Part shown: positions 5,350 to 9,009 of the stretch, in pieces
Numbering within the stretch: position 1 is the stretch's first letter
How the letters are laid out: each line of letters starts with the position of its first letter
NCBI GenBank assembly: GCA_025927935.1
Contig: JAICKM010000241.1
Span: forward strand, 1 to 9,009
From: Chloroflexia bacterium
GTDB taxonomy: Bacteria > Chloroflexota > Chloroflexia > QHBQ01 > JADMIH01
Length of the DNA: 9,009 bases
Reading direction: 5' to 3'
Translations under genes and position numbers: made by a program
The notes under the pieces: model-generated
Told to the model about the DNA's origin: nothing
The model's input: only the letters and a program-made list of their open reading frames with translations
The model's database searches: none

Positions 5350-6473
5350 TGTCAACGGCAAGAATGCAGGTCGCCGGAAACCGGCGCAGCAAACTAGTCA
5401 GCGGGATCCTGGTTAACGGGATACTGGCCTTGATCTGCCTGGTGTGGTTTATCCCGACTGCGGGGTTACTCGTTTCATCCATTCGCCCGCGCAATGATGT
5501 GGTTTCCACCGGGTGGTGGACTATCTTTCCCCACCAGGAATACCTCACTTCCCAGCAGATCCAACTGCAAGCCGGCCTACCGCTGGATCAACCAATCCAG
5601 GTGCCGGGAGTCGCCGGCCCCATCACCGATGCTCAATTAAGGGACGGGTATACGCTCCCGGATGGGCGCAAAGTGATCTGGGCCAATCGCCGCTCGCGGC
5701 TCGTGAATGTGCAGACCCAACAATGGACAAGCACGGCCAATTTCACCCTCCAAAACTATCAATCGGTGCTGTTCGGCCAGCAATATACATTTCAGGAACC
5801 CGGCGGCGGCGTCCGAACTGAGCAGGGCGAAAACATGGGCAATGCCTTCATTAGTTCGCTTACCGTGGCGATCCCCGCCACGGTCATCCCGATCTTGATC
5901 GCCGCTTTTGCCGCCTACGCTTTCGCCTGGATGCGGTTTCCCGGCCGCAAAATCCTATTCGCCATGGTCGTGGGCCTGCTGGTCGTGCCGGGCCAGGTTG
6001 CCTTGATCCCACTCTTGCGCACGTTCAGCAGCTTGCACATCAGCGGCACCTATCTGTCGCTGTGGCTGGTGCATACCGGCTTCGGGTTATCCCTGGCGAT
6101 CTACCTGCTCTACAACTACATCGCGGGCTTGCCGCGCGAGACCCTCGAGGCGGCCTTCATCGACGGCGCCTCGCCCTTTACGCTGTTCATTCGCCTGATC
6201 TTGCCGCTGTCGGTGCCGGCCTTGGCCTCGTTCGCGATCTTCCAGTTCATGTGGGTCTGGAACGATTTCCTGAACGCGCTGATCTTCCTGGGCACCAGCC
6301 CGGATGTCCAGGTAGTCACGATCAAGCTGCAGCAAATGGTCGGCTCCCGCGGGCAGGATTGGCACTTGTTGACGGCGGGTGCTTTCGTCTCGATGCTGTT
6401 GCCGCTGATCGTGTTCTTCTCGCTCCAGCGCTACTTTGTGCGTGGCTTGCTGGCCGGCTCGGTGAAGGGCTAG
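5349..6473 (+). CDS. aglG: Sugar ABC transporter permease, AglG/MalG-like
   Basis: This is the second inner-membrane subunit, 374 residues. It starts at the ATG overlapping the upstream stop, with an AGGAGG inside the upstream gene (5337-5342). A first membrane helix lies near 16-44. A long outward loop (about 47-165, containing the SIRPRNDVVSTGWW segment) precedes five further helices near 166-195, 200-224, 235-259, 284-307 and 338-360. A large first periplasmic loop of this kind is a feature of AglG rather than short MalG/UgpE proteins, supporting the alpha-glucoside-type call. The EAA loop, starting at Glu267 of LEAAFIDGASPFTLFIRLILP, contains the conserved Gly273 and would contact the ATPase. 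No ATPase gene follows; such transporters often share one MsmX/UgpC-type ATPase encoded elsewhere. Confidence 0.9.
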   Translation: MSTARMQVAGNRRSKLVSGILVNGILALICLVWFIPTAGLLVSSIRPRNDVVSTGWWTIFPHQEYLTSQQIQLQAGLPLDQPIQVPGVAGPITDAQLRDGYTLPDGRKVIWANRRSRLVNVQTQQWTSTANFTLQNYQSVLFGQQYTFQEPGGGVRTEQGENMGNAFISSLTVAIPATVIPILIAAFAAYAFAWMRFPGRKILFAMVVGLLVVPGQVALIPLLRTFSSLHISGTYLSLWLVHTGFGLSLAIYLLYNYIAGLPRETLEAAFIDGASPFTLFIRLILPLSVPALASFAIFQFMWVWNDFLNALIFLGTSPDVQVVTIKLQQMVGSRGQDWHLLTAGAFVSMLLPLIVFFSLQRYFVRGLLAGSVKG

Positions 6474-6477
6474 TTCT

Positions 6478-6533
6478 CACCGGTCGCATCCGGTGCGCGC
6501 TGTACCAGGGCCGGGCTGTGCGGCGCGCACCGG
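6478..6533 (+). other. Mutually exclusive hairpins after the second permease gene
   Basis: CACCGG (6478-6483) can pair with CCGGTG (6490-6495). The same CCGGTG is also part of an 11-base arm (6490-6500) that pairs perfectly with 6523-6533 across a 22-nt loop. The two folds exclude each other, an arrangement like an attenuator or a processing site. No U-tract follows, so transcription probably continues into the small acidic gene, whose start is 65 bases on. Confidence 0.5.
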
Positions 6534-6597
6534 CGGTCGTCTATTGGCGGTGGCTGCATGACGCCACGGCTCAAGGATTCCAAGCAAGGAGAAAACC

Positions 6598-6873
6598 ATG
6601 AGCGATCAGCCCTTATTCCAGAATATGGACGAAGAAGAACGCATCTACGCGCCGGAGCAGTTGCCGCCCGATGAGCAAGCCCGCGTGCGCGCCGACGAAG
6701 GCCGCGTGCCCGTGGATCCGAATGAACCCCCGGCCCCCGCTCCAGTAGCGAACCTCGGCAATGCGCCGAGCGCGGCCATGGCGCCGCCTAACAGTGAATT
6801 CGAACAACTGGGGGCCGGGTCGACTGATCCCGACACCGACCCGGCCAATCAAATCGATCCGGATCGGCAATAG
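6598..6873 (+). CDS. Small acidic, Pro/Ala-rich protein of unknown function
   Basis: I do not recognise this 91-residue protein. The ATG at 6598 has a good AAGGAGA (6586-6592) five bases upstream, the best evidence that it is real. It is rich in Asp, Glu, Pro, Ala and Asn, with few hydrophobic residues, no cysteine, no signal peptide and no membrane segment, so it is expected to be very acidic and largely disordered. A short stretch near residues 8-20 (NMDEEERIYAPEQ) may be a conserved interaction motif. It lies 124 bases after the AglG-like gene on the same strand with only hairpins between, so it may be the last gene of the transport operon, though a separate promoter is not excluded. A partner role in the cytosol is possible; nothing in the sequence shows it. 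Confidence 0.65.
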   Translation: MSDQPLFQNMDEEERIYAPEQLPPDEQARVRADEGRVPVDPNEPPAPAPVANLGNAPSAAMAPPNSEFEQLGAGSTDPDTDPANQIDPDRQ

Positions 6874-7001
6874 CGCTGCCGCGGCGCCCGCCGGGCCGTG
6901 GCAGCGCATTCCGGCGTCGCTGCGGCCCGGCCCCGCGCGGCGCGCTAATCGCAAGAACCCGCGTGTCCCCGGCGGATTGCTCCGTTCCGGGACGCGCGGG
7001 T
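6873..7001 (+). other. Two strong GC-rich hairpins in the intergenic region
   Basis: Directly at the stop codon, 6873-6885 pairs with 6895-6907 (13 bp with one G-U). A second long stem joins 6957-6969 with 6989-7001 (13 bp with one G-U), continued by short inner pairs. Neither is followed by a U-tract. The first probably ends or stabilises the upstream mRNA. The second has no obvious job; a structured RNA or a factor-dependent terminator is possible. No convincing ORF lies between 6874 and 7116. Confidence 0.5.
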
Positions 7002-7085
7002 CCGCCTACGTTCAGCGGCTGGTCGTCGCCGGCTGGCCGCTCTTCGCTCCCCACCTGCCTCTTTCGTCGCCTCGCGCCATTGTAG

Positions 7086-7091
7086 TATAGT
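7086..7091 (+). promoter_or_regulatory. Putative -10 box of the 181-residue gene
   Basis: TATAGT lies in the only AT-rich patch of the intergenic region (7080-7099), 25 bases before the ATG at 7117. The matching -35 position (about 7063-7068) is poor. A GGGGGT at 7105-7110 serves as a plausible ribosome binding site. Confidence 0.35.
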
Positions 7092-7116
7092 ATTAGCAAA
7101 GCGCGGGGGTATCGCA

Positions 7117-7662
7117 ATGATCGCATACCAGGCGGAAATTGCACTGCAACCGGGCGCTGTTGTGGCGCCGGCGCGCGACCTTGCCGGGATGCAGGCGCCC
7201 GACGGGGCGCTGCTGCCACCGGAGCGCCTGGGCCTGGTACGGGTCTGCCACTCCGGCGGCGACGTATGTGTGCATTGGCTGGATGCGGACCTGGACGAAT
7301 TGCGCGTCCTGGGCGTCGATAGGCACGTGGTCAGCCTCTGGCGGCGCAATCAACGCGGGCAGCGCAACCTGCTCGCGCGGCGGCTCGCCATGCTCTTGCA
7401 TGACTGGCCCATCGAACTCCTGCCCCGCCGCGTGATCCGCGCTGTCGAAGATACCGGCTTATACTGGACTTTCACCTTCAACCCGCTCACCCACGAAGTA
7501 GACCCACCCTGGACCGAGGCGCCCAGCGACGACGCGGCGGAAGCTACCGTCGCCGCCGATCTTGCCATGGAGCAAGTGCTCCCGGAGCGACAGGCGGCTC
7601 ACGCGCTAAGTCTCACGCTACACGCCATCCGCCATCCCACCCGCCTGAAAAGCGCCTGGTAG
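7117..7662 (+). CDS. Hypothetical protein, 181 residues
   Basis: I do not recognise this protein. It looks soluble, with no signal peptide or membrane helix. The first half (about 1-75) reads as beta-rich: alternating hydrophobic residues, GDVCVHWLDADLDELRV and a HVVSLWRR strand, somewhat like a small barrel or cell-wall-independent binding domain. The middle (80-110) is Arg/Leu-rich and helical; the segment TGLYWTFTFNPLTHEVDPPW (about 112-131) is the most distinctive part. The C-terminus (135-181) is acidic and then helical. Two cysteines (Cys44 and Cys51) flank a Gly-Gly turn. The ATG at 7117 has a weak GGGGGT site upstream and follows an AT-rich patch that may be its promoter. It is a single-gene unit facing the glycosidase gene. 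GC-rich codon use across its length, and no better competing frame, support it as coding. Confidence 0.65.
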   Translation: MIAYQAEIALQPGAVVAPARDLAGMQAPDGALLPPERLGLVRVCHSGGDVCVHWLDADLDELRVLGVDRHVVSLWRRNQRGQRNLLARRLAMLLHDWPIELLPRRVIRAVEDTGLYWTFTFNPLTHEVDPPWTEAPSDDAAEATVAADLAMEQVLPERQAAHALSLTLHAIRHPTRLKSAW

Positions 7663-7680
7663 CCCGGCACACTGAGCTTT

Positions 7681-7703
7681 CCCCTTCCCGCGCCGGGAAG
7701 GGG
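7681..7703. terminator. Hairpin between convergent genes, possible bidirectional terminator
   Basis: CCCCTTCCCG pairs perfectly with CGGGAAGGGG around a 3-nt CGC loop. It lies in the 61-bp gap between two genes that end facing each other, the usual place for a shared terminator. There is no U-tract on either strand, so it would be non-canonical. The arm and the following GGGCAGGGGG-TTAGG resemble short dispersed intergenic repeats common in Chloroflexota genomes; that is inference from memory of the pattern. Confidence 0.5.
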
Positions 7704-7723
7704 GCAGGGGGTTAGGCGCGTCT

Positions 7724-9009
7724 CTATTGCCCATCCAGCATCATCACCGCGCCGGGCGCCAGGGTGAAGACCAGATCCATGCCGCTGCGCCGCCCAAAGG
7801 GCCGCACTTGATCGGCGTCGCTGGCCTGGGGATTATTGTGATCCGCGTCAAAGAGCGTCACCGCATAATCGCGGGCGCTCCACGCGGGCGGCAGTGTGAG
7901 GCGTGTCTGTAGTGCGGCAAAACTGTTGTTCCACACGAGCAGGTGCGGGTGGCCGTCGGGCGCCGCCGCCAGCGCGCCTAGCCCGGCCCCGCTGACCTGC
8001 ACCGGCAGGAGTTGTGACCCCAGGTCCTGGTAGGCCCGCAGCGCGTGATAGACCGGCTTGGTGCGCCCGTCGTTGGTTGTGATTCCCCACCGGCCCCAGT
8101 ACGATCCGGCGGCATTATAGCCGTCTTTAACCTCGAACAGGAACGCCCGGTCGAGTCCCGCGCGATCCCATGCGTCGAGCATCGCCAGCACATAGGCTGC
8201 CCCCGCACTGCTGTCGCTGCGGTGCTCGCTGCTGGTGTCGTCGTCGCCCCCCGTCAAGACGTTGAACTCGGTAATGGCGAGTTCCGGCGTGAAGCCGGGA
8301 TAGCGCGCCAGGACATTGCGCGCCGTCCCGATCTGGTCCAGCACCGTTGGCGCCGGCAGCCCATAAGCGTGCCAGGACAGGAACTCCACGCCACCCCCCG
8401 GTCCGACCTGCTGCTGGTGGCCGAGAAACCAGTTGAACGCCCCGGCGTCGAAGGTCTGCCGCGCCGGGCCGCCGATCTGCGCCTGGGGATCGACCGCGCG
8501 GATGGCCTGGCGGCTGGCGTCATACAGATCGAGGTAGCCGGGCCAGGAGCCGCGCCAGAAATCCCACTGGTCCGGCTCATTCCAGATCTCCCAGTAATGG
8601 ATGCCCAGCTTGCGGTCGACGTTAAAGTGCGTCACCGTGGCCCGCACCAGCGTCTGCCATTCGCTGAGGCTGCGCGGCGGTTGGATCGGCGTTCCGTCGG
8701 GCGACAGCGCCGGGGGCGTATAGCTCAGGCACAGCAGCGGCTGCGCGCCCATGGCTCGGATGTCATCCACCACTGCGTCGAGCCGGCGCCAATCGTAGGT
8801 CAGCCCGCCGCTGCCATCACGATGCACGACATCATAGAAGGTGTAAATGTTATCGATTCGGATCAGCGGGACGTGCAGCGCCGCGATGAGCGAGATCACG
8901 TTGCTGAAAAAATGCGGATCGCGCGACTCGCCGCCCTGCGCCAGCCCCAATTGCAAATGGCGTGTGCGGGGCGCATCCGCGCTCACCGTCACCTGCCCGG
9001 CGCCTATCG
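7724..9009 (-). CDS. GH39-like glycoside hydrolase (clan GH-A), probably 5'-truncated
   Basis: This is a retaining glycosidase with a TIM-barrel fold of the GH39 type, whose known members include beta-xylosidases and related enzymes. Numbered from the GTG at 8992, the acid/base Glu139 lies in WEIWNEPD, the nucleophile Glu242 in AITEFNV, with the usual FLSWHAYG strand (about 204-211) between them. The Tyr/Trp-rich YWGRWGI region follows, and a beta-sandwich-like tail (from about 340, HLLVWNNS to the VMMLDGQ end) closes it. The GTG has no clear Shine-Dalgarno, and the frame stays open to the window edge (IGAGQ precedes it), so the true start, and perhaps a signal peptide, probably lie beyond 9009. 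It stops at TAG, 7724-7726. The substrate is unknown. It is not an alpha-glucosidase family, so a link to the transporter is not evident. Confidence 0.85.
   Translation of the reverse strand, partial: IGAGQVTVSADAPRTRHLQLGLAQGGESRDPHFFSNVISLIAALHVPLIRIDNIYTFYDVVHRDGSGGLTYDWRRLDAVVDDIRAMGAQPLLCLSYTPPALSPDGTPIQPPRSLSEWQTLVRATVTHFNVDRKLGIHYWEIWNEPDQWDFWRGSWPGYLDLYDASRQAIRAVDPQAQIGGPARQTFDAGAFNWFLGHQQQVGPGGGVEFLSWHAYGLPAPTVLDQIGTARNVLARYPGFTPELAITEFNVLTGGDDDTSSEHRSDSSAGAAYVLAMLDAWDRAGLDRAFLFEVKDGYNAAGSYWGRWGITTNDGRTKPVYHALRAYQDLGSQLLPVQVSGAGLGALAAAPDGHPHLLVWNNSFAALQTRLTLPPAWSARDYAVTLFDADHNNPQASDADQVRPFGRRSGMDLVFTLAPGAVMMLDGQ

Noticed and set aside
6062..6601. 179-codon plus-strand frame crossing the end of the second permease
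   Set aside because: It lies in a shifted frame of a clear permease gene and has the Arg/Ala/Leu-rich look of a GC-rich shadow.
6761..7090. 109-codon plus-strand frame covering the hairpin-rich gap
   Set aside because: It overlaps the acidic-protein gene in another frame, has no ribosome site, and its composition follows the GC-rich hairpins.
7848..8580. Minus-strand frames of 76-108 codons within the glycosidase gene
   Set aside because: They are out-of-frame shadows; the 422-codon frame carries both catalytic glutamate motifs.
1..9009. A defence system, phage, integron or insertion sequence
   Set aside because: No transposase, integrase, nuclease, toxin pair, terminal inverted repeat or target duplication was seen; the genes are housekeeping, transport and carbohydrate enzymes plus small unknowns.

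Overview
The window looks like a piece of a bacterial chromosome from a GC-rich member of the Chloroflexota. This is inferred from three things: a lipoprotein with a long Ala/Thr/Pro linker behind its lipobox, an alpha-glucoside-type ABC transporter built from a large lipoprotein and two long permeases, and a GH39-like glycosidase of a kind common in that phylum. No marker in the window fixes the genus. GC content is high throughout, and the coding style is uniform, with no sign of a recently acquired island, phage or insertion sequence.

Layout. Positions 7-130 hold a 5S rRNA gene, so the window starts at the end of an rRNA operon; a strong intrinsic terminator follows at 147-174. Next come a 75-residue helical protein of unknown function (272-499) and a Cof-type HAD phosphatase (522-1382). 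The HAD gene runs tail to tail, with a 37-bp overlap, into a LigB/MEMO-like extradiol dioxygenase homologue on the minus strand (1346-2224). A 241-bp divergent control region (2225-2465) separates that gene from a plus-strand transport operon.

Transport operon. A sugar-binding lipoprotein (2466-4070, AglE-like) is followed by a 160-bp spacer with a perfect 18-bp hairpin, then two inner-membrane permeases (4231-5349 AglF-like and 5349-6473 AglG-like, stop and start codons sharing one base). A small, very acidic, probably disordered 91-residue protein follows (6598-6873). No ATPase, regulator or alpha-glucosidase is present here, so the transporter must borrow an MsmX/UgpC-type ATPase encoded elsewhere. 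The hairpin layout matches the malE-malF situation, in which the binding protein is made in excess over the membrane parts.

Right end. A GC-rich, hairpin-rich gap (6874-7116) leads to an unrecognised 181-residue protein (7117-7662). A convergent gap with an intergenic hairpin follows, and then a GH39/clan GH-A glycosidase on the minus strand (7724 to the right edge), probably cut at its 5' end by the window.

I did not find a clearly new multi-gene system. The items most worth a second look are the leader of the binding-protein gene (a near-ideal Shine-Dalgarno sequence with no ordinary start codon behind it), the RNA hairpins that partition the transport operon, and the uncharacterised small proteins.
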